NCBI GenBank assembly: GCA_946530355.1
Contig: CAMNAB010000039.1
Location: 1 to 22,728, forward strand
Source of the DNA: Firm-04 sp003446315
GTDB lineage: Bacteria; Bacillota; Clostridia; Oscillospirales; Ruminococcaceae
Length of the DNA stretch: 22,728 nucleotides
Direction of reading: 5' to 3'
Shown: piece by piece, positions 6,791 through 14,052 of the stretch
Numbering within the stretch: the first letter of the stretch is position 1
Layout of the letters: each line of letters starts with the position of its first letter
Program-made: the position numbers and the translations under genes
Notes under the pieces: model-generated
The model's database searches: none
Told to the model about the DNA's origin: nothing
The model's input: the letters and a program-made list of their open reading frames with translations, nothing else

Positions 6791-7144
6791 ATGGATTTAC
6801 GCGGTTATCATGTGCGGGAAGCAGGCAGCATGCTTTTCCGGATTCACAATGCGATCCTGCACCGGGATTGGAAAACGCTGCGCACCCTTGCAATATCGGA
6901 GCCGGATATGCCGGATTCCATTCTCTTTGAGCTGGAACAATATCCCGGTGAGATGACCGCATGCAGCGAACAGGATTTTTGTGACGAGCTTGAAATATAC
7001 GACTGGGATGCTGTCAGCAAAATGCAGGTCGGCGCACCGCTTTGGTTTGACGGTGCTGCAAGCGACCTGATGATCGAATGTGAGATCATTTTTGCGGGCA
7101 GAATCGTGAAGCGGGTCTTTTTGCGCGGCGTGCATGTATTCTGA
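6791..7144 (+). CDS. hypothetical protein, possibly DUF7668-like
   Basis: A 117-residue soluble protein, started by an ATG after GGGAAGGAAG. The C-terminal half reads as a small alpha/beta domain with LWFDGAASDL and ends in GVHVF. This recalls, from memory, the DUF7668 family, whose members end with a WYDG..SDL then a D/GIHVL strand. There is no signal peptide or membrane segment. It lies between two paralogous two-helix membrane protein genes, 48 bases after the first and 157 before the second, in the block inserted between the DUF512 gene and der. Any function, including immunity or binding to the membrane partners, would be a guess. Confidence 0.72.
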   Translation: MDLRGYHVREAGSMLFRIHNAILHRDWKTLRTLAISEPDMPDSILFELEQYPGEMTACSEQDFCDELEIYDWDAVSKMQVGAPLWFDGAASDLMIECEIIFAGRIVKRVFLRGVHVF

Positions 7145-7301
7145 AAGGATACAGAAACCGATACGGATAGGAACCGTCTGCCGGAGCAGACTGTGTGCAT
7201 ATGAATTTGAGCGTTGCGAATGAGTGAACCTGTCAGTGTTCATGAAAGGAAACTGCTCATCACATAACGGAAATATGCGAAATGCAGGAGGGCAGTGGAT
7301 T

Positions 7302-7826
7302 ATGATTTTTACAGATTTTGTAAATCGCATCCAAAAGGGGCATAAGATCATTCTGATCGTTGTTTTTGCTTTATTGGCAGGATCGGCTCTGCTGCCGCTT
7401 ATCATTTCCATGCACATCGGCGGCGCATATATCGGATGGATGATCTTTCTGGTCATTCTGAGCATTGTGAGTGTGGTCATGACGCGCAATCTCTATAAAA
7501 CATTTTATAAGATGTGTGAGACTGCCTGTGCTTCCACATATGAGCAGATGGACGCTTTGCTGGAGCATGCAGTGCGGTTTGACAGCACGGAAGGAATTGA
7601 CAGGCGGTGCTATGTGACAGATGATTATGTGATTCGTTTTGGAACGTACCGTGTTTATCCGCGTGCAGATATCAGTAAGCTGGAATGCTATGAATCTGTA
7701 CACGATGACCATATCTCTTATTGTATCACACTGCAAACGAGTTCTCACGGCAGAGAAACGATCACATTCAGAAAGAGGCGCGTACGGGATCAGATGTATC
7801 AGCTTCTGACCGGCGGCAGAATGTAA
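7302..7826 (+). CDS. two-helix membrane protein, paralogue of the gene at 6209
   Basis: A 174-residue protein starting at 7302 after AGGAGGG; the upstream part of the frame has no better site. Membrane helices lie at about 15-36 and 44-61, followed by a soluble domain. The soluble part shares YVTDDYV, VYPRADI, SYCITL and RDQMYQLL with the gene at 6209, in order and spacing. The pair likely arose by duplication and then diverged strongly. It ends 41 bases before der, inside the same rightward transcript. Known function: none that I can name. Confidence 0.8.
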   Translation: MIFTDFVNRIQKGHKIILIVVFALLAGSALLPLIISMHIGGAYIGWMIFLVILSIVSVVMTRNLYKTFYKMCETACASTYEQMDALLEHAVRFDSTEGIDRRCYVTDDYVIRFGTYRVYPRADISKLECYESVHDDHISYCITLQTSSHGRETITFRKRRVRDQMYQLLTGGRM

Positions 7827-7867
7827 TCCGCCGGAATGAAACGAATAAAAAGAAGGAGCGTGGCAGA

Positions 7868-9202
7868 ATGTCAATGCCGGTTGTGGCTGTCGTCGGACGG
7901 CCGAATGTCGGAAAATCAACCCTGTTCAATAAGATCGTGGGACAGCGGCTGTCCATTGTTGAGGATACGCCGGGTGTCACCCGTGACCGCATCTACGCAA
8001 AAGCAGAGTGGTGCGGCAGAAACTTCATGCTTGTGGATACGGGCGGTATCGAGCCGAAAACCGATGACCATATGCTGGAACAGATGCGCCGTCAGGCAGA
8101 GCTTGCCATTGAACGTGCGGATGTCATCGTGCTGGTCACCGATCTGCGTTCGGGTGTCACGGCAAATGATCTGGATGTGGCAAATATGCTGCAAAAATCG
8201 GGAAAACCGATCGTGCTGTGCGTGAATAAATGTGACAGCACCGGTGAAGTGCCGCCGGAATTTTATGAGTTTTATAATCTCGGTCTGGGCGAACCGTATG
8301 CAGTATCATCCGTGCACGGAACCGGCACCGGCGACCTGCTGGATGCGGTCTGTGAACAGTTGCCGCAGGATACGGACACAGAGGAAGATCCGGATCGCAT
8401 TGCCGTCGCCGTCATCGGAAAGCCGAATGTCGGCAAATCCAGCCTGATTAACTATCTTGCCGGCGAGGAGCGCAGCATTGTCGCAAACGAAGCCGGCACG
8501 ACCCGTGATGCGATCGACCTGCCTTATGACAACGAAACCGGCAAATACCTGTTTATTGATACGGCAGGCATCCGGAAGAAATCCAAGATCTCGGATAATG
8601 TCGAGCATTACAGCGTACTGCGTGCATTCATGGCTGTTGACCGCGCACAGGTAGCAGTCATCATCATTGATGCAACGACCGGTTTCACCGAGCAGGACAG
8701 CAAAGTTGCCGGCTATGCGCATCAGCAGGGAAAGGGCTGCATTGTATGTGTCAACAAGTGGGATATTGTGGAAAAAGACGGCAAAACGATGCAGGAATTC
8801 ACGAAAAAGCTGGAAAATGATTTTAGCTTCATGAGTTATGTGCCGTTTCTGTTCATCAGTGCAAAGACCGGTCAGCGCGTGCAGAAGCTGTTTCCGCTGA
8901 TTCAGCAGGTTGCAGCAAACAATGCCATGCGCATTACAACGGGCAAGCTGAATGATGTGCTTGCCTATGCAACAGCGCGCGTCCAGCCGCCGACCGACAA
9001 GGGCAGAAGGCTGAAGATCTATTATATGACGCAGGCAAGCACGCAGCCGCCGACCTTTGTATTTTTCGTCAACCGGTCTGATCTATTCCATTTCTCTTAT
9101 CAGCGATATCTGGAAAACCAGATCCGCGAGACATTCGGTCTGGAAGGAACGCCCGTGCGTTTTATCATCCGCGAGCGCGGCAATGACAACGGCTCGAAAT
9201 AA
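7868..9202 (+). CDS. der: ribosome-associated GTPase Der (EngA)
   Basis: Essential double-GTPase that acts in assembly of the 50S subunit. It has 444 residues, normal for Firmicutes. The first G domain has GRPNVGKS (10-17), DTGG (57-60) and NKCD (120-123). The second has GKPNVGKS (184-191), DTAG (231-234) and NKWD (296-299). A KH-like C-terminal domain (about 350-440) follows and carries FVNRSDLFHFSYQRYLEN. The start at 7868 follows AAGGAG. The frame extends far upstream into the previous gene, but without a suitable site. It is followed after 72 bases by plsY, the usual order in Clostridia. Confidence 0.97.
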   Translation: MSMPVVAVVGRPNVGKSTLFNKIVGQRLSIVEDTPGVTRDRIYAKAEWCGRNFMLVDTGGIEPKTDDHMLEQMRRQAELAIERADVIVLVTDLRSGVTANDLDVANMLQKSGKPIVLCVNKCDSTGEVPPEFYEFYNLGLGEPYAVSSVHGTGTGDLLDAVCEQLPQDTDTEEDPDRIAVAVIGKPNVGKSSLINYLAGEERSIVANEAGTTRDAIDLPYDNETGKYLFIDTAGIRKKSKISDNVEHYSVLRAFMAVDRAQVAVIIIDATTGFTEQDSKVAGYAHQQGKGCIVCVNKWDIVEKDGKTMQEFTKKLENDFSFMSYVPFLFISAKTGQRVQKLFPLIQQVAANNAMRITTGKLNDVLAYATARVQPPTDKGRRLKIYYMTQASTQPPTFVFFVNRSDLFHFSYQRYLENQIRETFGLEGTPVRFIIRERGNDNGSK

Positions 9203-9274
9203 AGCAGCCGTTCCCACCCGCTGAGGGTATCATTTTCTGCGGGGCAGCCCGCAAACTGAAACTGAGGGTACTAT

Positions 9275-9967
9275 ATGAATGAGATTCTTCCATATTTGAT
9301 CGGAATTCTGATTGCAGCAGGCATCGGTTATCTGCTGGGCAGTCTGAACGGCGGCATCGTATCCGTGCGGCTGCTGAAACAGAAGGATATCCGGGATTTC
9401 GGCAGCGGAAACGCAGGGCTTACCAATGTACTGCGCTGCTTTGGAAAAGGCTGCGGACTGCTCACCCTGCTCATAGATCTGGGCAAAGGTGCAGCGGCAA
9501 TGGCGCTTGCACAGGCAGTCTGTACCAAGCTGGGCTGTGCCCCCATCGCAGAGGGCATCAGCAATCCGCATGATTATCGCTGGCTTTGCTATGTTGCCTC
9601 GATCTTTGTTGTGCTGGGACATGTTTTCCCGCTTTGGCACGGATTCCGCGGGGGCAAAGGCGTGCTGGTCGGCGTGAGTGTATTTCTGGTCATCAATCCG
9701 CTGACATTTGTCCTTTTGATGACAATTTTCGGGCTTGTGCTCTGGCGCACAAAATATGTATCCATGGCATCCTGCACCGCAACACTGTTTGTCGTGCCGG
9801 TCACGCTGCTGCTGGAGCATTTTCAGCGCGGTGTGAGCTGGGGTCTGGCGCTGCTTTATGCGCTGCTGATCGCAGTTCCGGCTGTCCTGATCGTATACAG
9901 CCACCGTGAGAATATCCAGCGGCTGAAAAACGGCACCGAGCGCAGAATCGGAACACCGAAGCAATAA
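9275..9967 (+). CDS. plsY: acyl-phosphate:glycerol-3-phosphate acyltransferase
   Basis: Membrane enzyme that transfers an acyl group from acyl-phosphate to glycerol 3-phosphate, the first step of phospholipid synthesis in most Gram-positive bacteria. It has 230 residues with several membrane helices. The three conserved motifs are seen: GSGNAGLTNVLR (43-54), GHVFPLWHGFRGGKGV (115-130) and HRENIQRLKNGTE near the C-terminus. The start ATG at 9275 has a modest GAGGG site. It works with GpsA, encoded two small genes downstream, which supplies glycerol 3-phosphate. The insert before GHVFP (about residues 82-103) is slightly longer than in many PlsY proteins. Confidence 0.96.
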   Translation: MNEILPYLIGILIAAGIGYLLGSLNGGIVSVRLLKQKDIRDFGSGNAGLTNVLRCFGKGCGLLTLLIDLGKGAAAMALAQAVCTKLGCAPIAEGISNPHDYRWLCYVASIFVVLGHVFPLWHGFRGGKGVLVGVSVFLVINPLTFVLLMTIFGLVLWRTKYVSMASCTATLFVVPVTLLLEHFQRGVSWGLALLYALLIAVPAVLIVYSHRENIQRLKNGTERRIGTPKQ

Positions 9968-9991
9968 GGGAAACGAAAAGGGGGATATACC

Positions 9992-10177
9992 GTGAAAAAA
10001 TATGAGTTTGTCAATGTGAAGATCAATCGGATCGTCGGCGCAAAATCCGAAGAACACCGCAAGATCATCATGGAATATGCAGCGAAAGGCTATCGCTACG
10101 TCGGGTATATCCCGACAGATATTTCCGATTACGGCAAGATCAAGTATATGGATCTGGTGTTCGAGCTGGATAAATAA
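9992..10177 (+). CDS. DUF4177 domain protein
   Basis: A 61-residue protein with a GTG start, preceded by AAGGGGG at a good distance. The sequence MKKYEFVNVK, then HRKIIMEYAAKGYRYVG, then a last strand DLVFELDK, fits the small DUF4177 domain, which occurs widely in Firmicutes and has no known function. It lies between plsY and gpsA with a small membrane protein gene 21 bases downstream. The two are probably translated together. The predicted fold is strand-helix-strand-strand. Confidence 0.85.
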   Translation: MKKYEFVNVKINRIVGAKSEEHRKIIMEYAAKGYRYVGYIPTDISDYGKIKYMDLVFELDK

Positions 10178-10198
10178 CCATACAGAAAGGAGCCGGAG

Positions 10199-10375
10199 AT
10201 GGCAGAAAAACAAAGCAAATCCAGTGCAGCAGCAGGCGCTGCAAAAACCGGCGTGACCTTTGGCAGTGCACTTGCAATGGTCATCAGCTATACGACATGG
10301 AAATCAGTCGGCTGGGCGATTTTTCACGGTCTGCTGAGCTGGGTCTATGTCATCTATTATGTCCTGCGCTATTGA
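10199..10375 (+). CDS. 58-residue membrane protein
   Basis: A short gene, ATG 10199 to TGA 10373-10375, preceded by AAAGGAG at the right distance. The protein is MAEKQSKSSAAAGAAK at the N-terminus, soluble and basic, then a hydrophobic stretch of about 40 residues with two likely membrane segments (about 19-31 and 37-56) rich in Trp and Tyr: TWKSVGWAIFHGLLSW. It ends VLRY. No signal cleavage is expected. It follows the DUF4177 gene by 21 bases and precedes gpsA by 84 bases. Small proteins of this type accompany DUF4177 genes in related bacteria, as far as I recall, but I know no function. Confidence 0.8.
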   Translation: MAEKQSKSSAAAGAAKTGVTFGSALAMVISYTTWKSVGWAIFHGLLSWVYVIYYVLRY

Positions 10376-10459
10376 CCGCACCAAACGGCTGATCCCGTTT
10401 TCATTCGGAGATACCATTTCAATCAGAGGTTTCACAGACATTTTACAGGAGGTACAGAT

Positions 10460-11458
10460 ATGGCGAAAATAACGGTTCTCGGCGGCGGCTTCGGCACCGC
10501 CCTTGCAGTCATGCTCTACACCACACAGGAGCACGACATCACTCTCTGGAGTGCGATCCCGGAGGAGATCGAAGCCATGCGGCGTGACGGAGAACAGAAG
10601 GAGAAGCTGCCGGGTGTCAAGATCCCGAACGGCATCTCGCTGACAGCAGATTTGTCTGTCATAGATGACAGCGATCTGGTTTTGTTTGCGATTCCCTCTG
10701 CTTATGTGCGCGATACCTGTAAAAAGGTCGCACCGCATCTCAAACAAGGCACGGTGATCGTCAATGCAGGCAAGGGCATTGAGGAGAATTCTCTCAAGCT
10801 GATGAGCACTGTATTTGCAGAGGAACTGCCGCAGGGAACCTATGTTGTGCTGACAGGGCCTTCCCATGCAGAGGAAGTCGGCAGAAACATCCCGACGAGT
10901 GTTGTAGCCGCAAGTTCCAGCGCAACGGCAGCTTATCTGGTACAGGAATGGTTCAGCTCCCCGACGTTCCGCGTATATATCAATGACGATGTGACCGGCT
11001 GTGAGCTGGGGGGCGCACTGAAAAATGTCATCGCACTGGCTGCCGGCATTTCAGACGGACTTGGCTACGGCGACAATACAAAGGCAATGCTGATGACCCG
11101 CGGTCTGCATGAGATCGAACGGCTCGGCACAGCGCTTGGCTCCCGCACCAACACCTTTGCAGGACTGACCGGACTGGGCGACCTGATCGTCACATGCACC
11201 TCAATGCATTCCCGCAACCGCCGCGCCGGCATCCTGATCGGACAGGGCACCGATCCGGCAGCCGCAGTAGAGCAGGTCGGAACGGTGGAAGGATATGCCT
11301 GCTGCTTTGCTGCATATAGCCTTGCCAAGCGCTATGAAGTGGAAATGCCGCTGACAGAGGCGCTGTATGCGATCCTTTACGAGGGAGCCAACGTGCAGGA
11401 AACCGTGCAGCGGCTGATGGATCGGCCCAAAAAGCATGAATACGAAAAACTGAACTGA
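10460..11458 (+). CDS. gpsA: NAD(P)+-dependent glycerol-3-phosphate dehydrogenase
   Basis: Cytoplasmic enzyme that reduces dihydroxyacetone phosphate to sn-glycerol 3-phosphate, the substrate of PlsY. It has 332 residues. The Rossmann nucleotide site is VLGGGFGTALA (6-16), with Gly-Gly-Phe in place of the more common GAGSWG. Also visible are NAGKGIE (Lys105), GPSHAEEV (133-140) and the signature ELGGALKNVIALAAGISDGL (182-201), with catalytic Lys188. An AGGAGG site precedes the ATG. Its TGA shares one base with an ATG at 11458, but the next gene probably starts later. Together with plsY it forms the phospholipid entry step of this transcript. Confidence 0.97.
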   Translation: MAKITVLGGGFGTALAVMLYTTQEHDITLWSAIPEEIEAMRRDGEQKEKLPGVKIPNGISLTADLSVIDDSDLVLFAIPSAYVRDTCKKVAPHLKQGTVIVNAGKGIEENSLKLMSTVFAEELPQGTYVVLTGPSHAEEVGRNIPTSVVAASSSATAAYLVQEWFSSPTFRVYINDDVTGCELGGALKNVIALAAGISDGLGYGDNTKAMLMTRGLHEIERLGTALGSRTNTFAGLTGLGDLIVTCTSMHSRNRRAGILIGQGTDPAAAVEQVGTVEGYACCFAAYSLAKRYEVEMPLTEALYAILYEGANVQETVQRLMDRPKKHEYEKLN

Positions 11459-11493
11459 TGTTTCAGAATGTAAAAAAGGAGGCGGATGTCATA

Positions 11494-11826
11494 ATGAAAT
11501 GGACGTATTATCTGAAACTGCTGATTATCGCAGCGATCGTTTGCTGTGCAATGGAAGTCGGAATGATTCTATACTCCATGAACAACTTCAACCTGTTCCC
11601 GGATCATTCCACACAGGAGCAAATCGTGAATATACTGGTTCTGGTTATTCCGCTTCTGCTCTGGTGTCTGATGACGTTTCTTGCATGCCGGATTGGTAAG
11701 AAAAAGCACGCAGATTGGGCGAAAAAGCACACTTTCATGGCAATCGGCACATGCATCGGCAGCATCGGTACCGGGCTTGTCGGTGCGTATATCATCATCG
11801 CTGTTCTGGAGCGCATCATAAAGTGA
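11494..11826 (+). CDS. small three-helix membrane protein
   Basis: A 110-residue membrane protein starting MKWTYYLKLL at 11494 after AAAGGAGG, 11 bases ahead. An ATG at 11458, overlapping the gpsA stop, would add 12 residues but lacks a site of its own. Three hydrophobic segments are visible (about 6-26, 43-63 and 80-105), joined by a basic loop, RIGKKKHADWAKKH. No catalytic motif is seen and I do not recognise the family. It closes the rightward run that began before the DUF512 gene. No clear terminator follows, and the rplM promoter lies about 90 bases further on. Confidence 0.75.
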   Translation: MKWTYYLKLLIIAAIVCCAMEVGMILYSMNNFNLFPDHSTQEQIVNILVLVIPLLLWCLMTFLACRIGKKKHADWAKKHTFMAIGTCIGSIGTGLVGAYIIIAVLERIIK

Positions 11827-11902
11827 AATGAAACACGAGAAAACGAGCAATTTGAAGCGATTTCAAGAGAAAACAAGAGATAGAGTGATATATTTTGAAA
11901 TT

Positions 11903-11917
11903 TCGGCAATTTGCCGA
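11903..11917. promoter_or_regulatory. inverted repeat touching the rplM promoter
   Basis: TCGGCAA (11903-11909), one T, then TTGCCGA (11911-11917): a 15-base palindrome with a single central base. It ends directly against the -35 hexamer at 11918. It could be an operator or an upstream element; no known regulator box was recognised. Confidence 0.35.
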
Positions 11918-11946
11918 TTGACAACCGCTTCAGAATCGTGTATAAT
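11918..11946 (+). promoter_or_regulatory. consensus promoter of rplM-rpsI
   Basis: TTGACA (11918-11923), 17 bases, TATAAT (11941-11946): a perfect sigma-A consensus, as expected for ribosomal protein genes. Transcription should start near 11953. Confidence 0.92.
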
Positions 11947-11956
11947 AGGAAAGCAC

Positions 11957-12004
11957 GCTGAAAACAGAACTGTTTCGACCCCGTGAAACGTCAGCTTTTT
12001 CAGC
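11957..12004 (+). promoter_or_regulatory. candidate L13-type leader with attenuator-like hairpin
   Basis: GCTGA (11957-11961) pairs with TCAGC (11991-11995), enclosing GTTTC/GAAAC (11972-11976 with 11985-11989), and is followed directly by TTTTT, as in an intrinsic terminator. The same 5' segment extended, GCTGAAAA (11957-11964), can instead pair with TTTTCAGC (11997-12004), which uses the T run. The two pairings exclude each other. Autoregulatory leaders before rplM are known in Firmicutes; a match to that family is not checked. Confidence 0.5.
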
Positions 12005-12035
12005 CTTCTAAAAATCTGAGATGGAGGAATCTATT

Positions 12036-12464
12036 ATGTCAACCACTATGCCGAAGGTTGCAGAGATCAACCGGAAATGGTATATCATTGACGCGGCAGG
12101 TCAGCCCCTTGGCCGTACTGCTGCAAAGGCTGCTGCGATTCTGCGCGGCAAGCACAAGGTCGATTTCACACCGAATGTCGACTGCGGCGATCACGTTATC
12201 ATCATCAACTGCGGTAAGGCAGTTCTGACCGGCAAGAAGCTCGATCAGAAGTTTGAGATCTGGCACACCGGCTGGATCGGTCACCTCAAGAAGGTTTCTT
12301 ATCGTGACCTGATGGAAAAGAAGCCGGAGCATGCAATGTTCATTGCTGTTGAGGGCATGCTGCCGAACAATCACATCGGCAGAACTTCCATGAAGCGCCT
12401 GCGCGTATATGCTGGTGCAGAGCACAAGAATGCTGCTCAGAAGCCTGAGCAGTGGACACTGTAA
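12036..12464 (+). CDS. rplM: 50S ribosomal protein L13
   Basis: Large-subunit protein, 142 residues, bound early to 23S rRNA. The start at 12036 (MSTTMPKVAEINRKWYIIDA) follows GGAGG at 12024-12028. Typical L13 segments are seen: GQPLGRTA, INCGKAVLTGKK, HTGWIGHLK and GMLPNNHIGRTSMKRLRVYAG. It is followed 17 bases later by rpsI in the universal rplM-rpsI order. Expression is from the consensus promoter at 11918, through a leader that may be autoregulated. Confidence 0.98.
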   Translation: MSTTMPKVAEINRKWYIIDAAGQPLGRTAAKAAAILRGKHKVDFTPNVDCGDHVIIINCGKAVLTGKKLDQKFEIWHTGWIGHLKKVSYRDLMEKKPEHAMFIAVEGMLPNNHIGRTSMKRLRVYAGAEHKNAAQKPEQWTL

Positions 12465-12481
12465 GAAAGGAGCCCTGAACA

Positions 12482-12898
12482 ATGAGTGAAACTGTTTCCT
12501 ACGAGGCAAAGCTGAAGTCCTATTACGGCACCGGCAGAAGAAAGCATTCTGTTGCAAGAGTTCGCCTGTATCCCGGCTCCGGCAATATCACCATCAACGG
12601 CAGAAGCATTGATGAGTATTTTGGTCTTGAGACCCTGAAGCTGATCGTTCGTCAGCCGCTGGAGCTGACTGAGACCGGCGCACAGTTCGATATCGTCTGC
12701 ACCGTTGCAGGCGGCGGCGTGACCGGTCAGGCTGGTGCAATCCGTCACGGTGTATCCCGTGCACTGCTCCAGTTCAATGCAGAGCTTCGTCCGACTTTGA
12801 AGAAGGCTGGCTTCCTGACTCGTGACCCGAGAATGAAGGAAAGAAAGAAGTACGGTCTCAAAGCTGCACGTCGTGCTCCGCAGTTCTCCAAGCGCTGA
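12482..12898 (+). CDS. rpsI: 30S ribosomal protein S9
   Basis: Small-subunit protein of 138 residues. YYGTGRRKHSVARVRLYPG near the start and the basic C-terminal tail, ending RRAPQFSKR, which reaches the P-site tRNA, are typical of S9. The first ten residues form a short N-terminal extension common in Firmicutes. An AAAGGAG site lies before the ATG. It ends the rplM-rpsI operon, with a terminator 39 bases later. Confidence 0.98.
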   Translation: MSETVSYEAKLKSYYGTGRRKHSVARVRLYPGSGNITINGRSIDEYFGLETLKLIVRQPLELTETGAQFDIVCTVAGGGVTGQAGAIRHGVSRALLQFNAELRPTLKKAGFLTRDPRMKERKKYGLKAARRAPQFSKR

Positions 12899-12936
12899 TT
12901 TTTCATTGCGAAGAGAATGCATTTCATATGCAAAAC

Positions 12937-12973
12937 ACAGCCTCGCAGAGCGATCTGCGGGGCTGTTCTGTTT
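12937..12973 (+). terminator. terminator of rplM-rpsI
   Basis: A 13-bp stem (12937-12949 with 12954-12966, core CTCGCAGA/TCTGCGGG) with a GCGA tetraloop is followed by TCTGTTT. Confidence 0.75.
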
Positions 12974-13000
12974 CACAGCGGTCGAATGAATGCACAGATA

Positions 13001-13043
13001 AAAAGTCACGGAGCGTATCTCGTCCATACGCTCCGTGTTTTTT
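13001..13043. terminator. bidirectional terminator between convergent genes
   Basis: A perfect 12-bp stem, CACGGAGCGTAT (13007-13018) with ATACGCTCCGTG (13026-13037), has T6 on its + strand side and A-rich sequence at 13001-13004 that gives T on the - strand. It can end both the rpsI transcript and the leftward lipoprotein operon, whose last stop codon overlaps the T run. Confidence 0.9.
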
Positions 13044-13992
13044 ATGAAATGGTAAAAGGTACACGATACGGTATCGCTTCTTCCTCGCCTTCCGTCAGGA
13101 TATCAACTTCAATGACATAGTCGCCTTCGAGCAAAGAGCCATAAATATCGTTCCAGTTAAACTTCAGGGTAAGCATCTGTCCGGGCTCCATATGATAATT
13201 CTTATCGAGTTTCGCATCCATATCGAGCTGGCGGAAAAGCTGTTCATGCTTGCCGTCGGTTTCATCATAGAGCCGATAGACCAGACCGTAATCGCGCACA
13301 GCATCCGGCGCATTCTGGATGGTCAGCACGCAGCCGTCCGGCTTGACAGTTTCCGGCGCAATGCTGAGGCGCGGTGCAAAGCCTTCTGAATTGATCTCAA
13401 ACAACGCACAAACGACATTCCGGATGACGAACGGTTCTGTTGTTTCGGCATTCTCAGCATCAGAATCGCTGGCGCTGCTGTCGGAATCTTGGGCATCATC
13501 AGCAAGTTCCTCACGGGAGAGTTCCAGCTCAAACAAATAGGAGCCGTCTTCCAGAACGCCGTAAAGATCCGTCCAATCCGCTTCGATCTCGGTACTTTCA
13601 CCGGGTGCAAGCGATCTTGCTTTCAGATCGGGTTCAGTTTCGGCATGGCTGTTCCCGTTCAAAAGCTGACCGGTATCCATGCGATAGATCCGGAATCCAT
13701 GTGTATAGGTCAGATTTTCCTCGCCCTGATTAGAGAGCGTAAAGGTGCAGCTTGTCGGTCTTGCAGAAGCAATATCGGCTTCCAGCGAGGCATTTTCCGC
13801 GATCTGATAATCAACAGTCGTGGTCGTGGTAACCGTCGTCGTTTCCGTCATTGTTGTGACAGTTGTCACAGTCGAAGCCGTTGTTGCTGCGGGAGCAGTT
13901 GTTTCCGCATCGGATTGTTCAGCGGCATTGGAGCAAGCCGCAAAGCCAAGCAGACAACCGACTGCCGGCAGGAGCATCAGATACTTATTCAT
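13042..13992 (-). CDS. lipoprotein with two Ig-like domains
   Basis: A 316-residue surface protein, last gene of a leftward three-gene operon. The start at 13992 follows a GAGG site; an ATG at 14025 lies before it. A lipoprotein signal ends at Cys20 (GFAAC), with Phe at -3, slightly off the usual Leu. A Thr/Val-rich linker (about 38-60) follows. Then come two homologous beta-sandwich units. Unit 1 (about 60-160) has YTHGFRIYRMDTG, LAPGESTEIEADW, DLYGVLEDGSYLFELE. Unit 2 (about 187-315) has YGLVYRLYDETDG, MEPGQMLTLKFNW, DIYGSLLEGDYVIEVD. A Ser/Asp-rich stretch (162-186) joins them. The pattern fits the bacterial Ig-like family seen in many Firmicute lipoproteins (Big_14 type, from memory). A binding or scaffold role beside the GH5 enzyme is inferred. 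Confidence 0.85.
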   Translation of the reverse strand: MNKYLMLLPAVGCLLGFAACSNAAEQSDAETTAPAATTASTVTTVTTMTETTTVTTTTTVDYQIAENASLEADIASARPTSCTFTLSNQGEENLTYTHGFRIYRMDTGQLLNGNSHAETEPDLKARSLAPGESTEIEADWTDLYGVLEDGSYLFELELSREELADDAQDSDSSASDSDAENAETTEPFVIRNVVCALFEINSEGFAPRLSIAPETVKPDGCVLTIQNAPDAVRDYGLVYRLYDETDGKHEQLFRQLDMDAKLDKNYHMEPGQMLTLKFNWNDIYGSLLEGDYVIEVDILTEGEEEAIPYRVPFTIS

Positions 13993-14052
13993 CTTACAAC
14001 CTCGTTTATCGAAATAACAGATCATTTCGGATCATTCTGTAATGCATACAGA

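Noticed and set aside
6209..7826. Toxin-antitoxin or phage defence module
   Set aside because: No nuclease, acetyltransferase, DNA-binding or other effector motif is visible, and the genes sit inside a housekeeping transcript.
9221..9274. Repeated CTGAGGGTA and a short hairpin between der and plsY
   Set aside because: Two nine-base copies and a 6-bp stem could arise by chance. The second copy simply supplies the plsY ribosome binding site.
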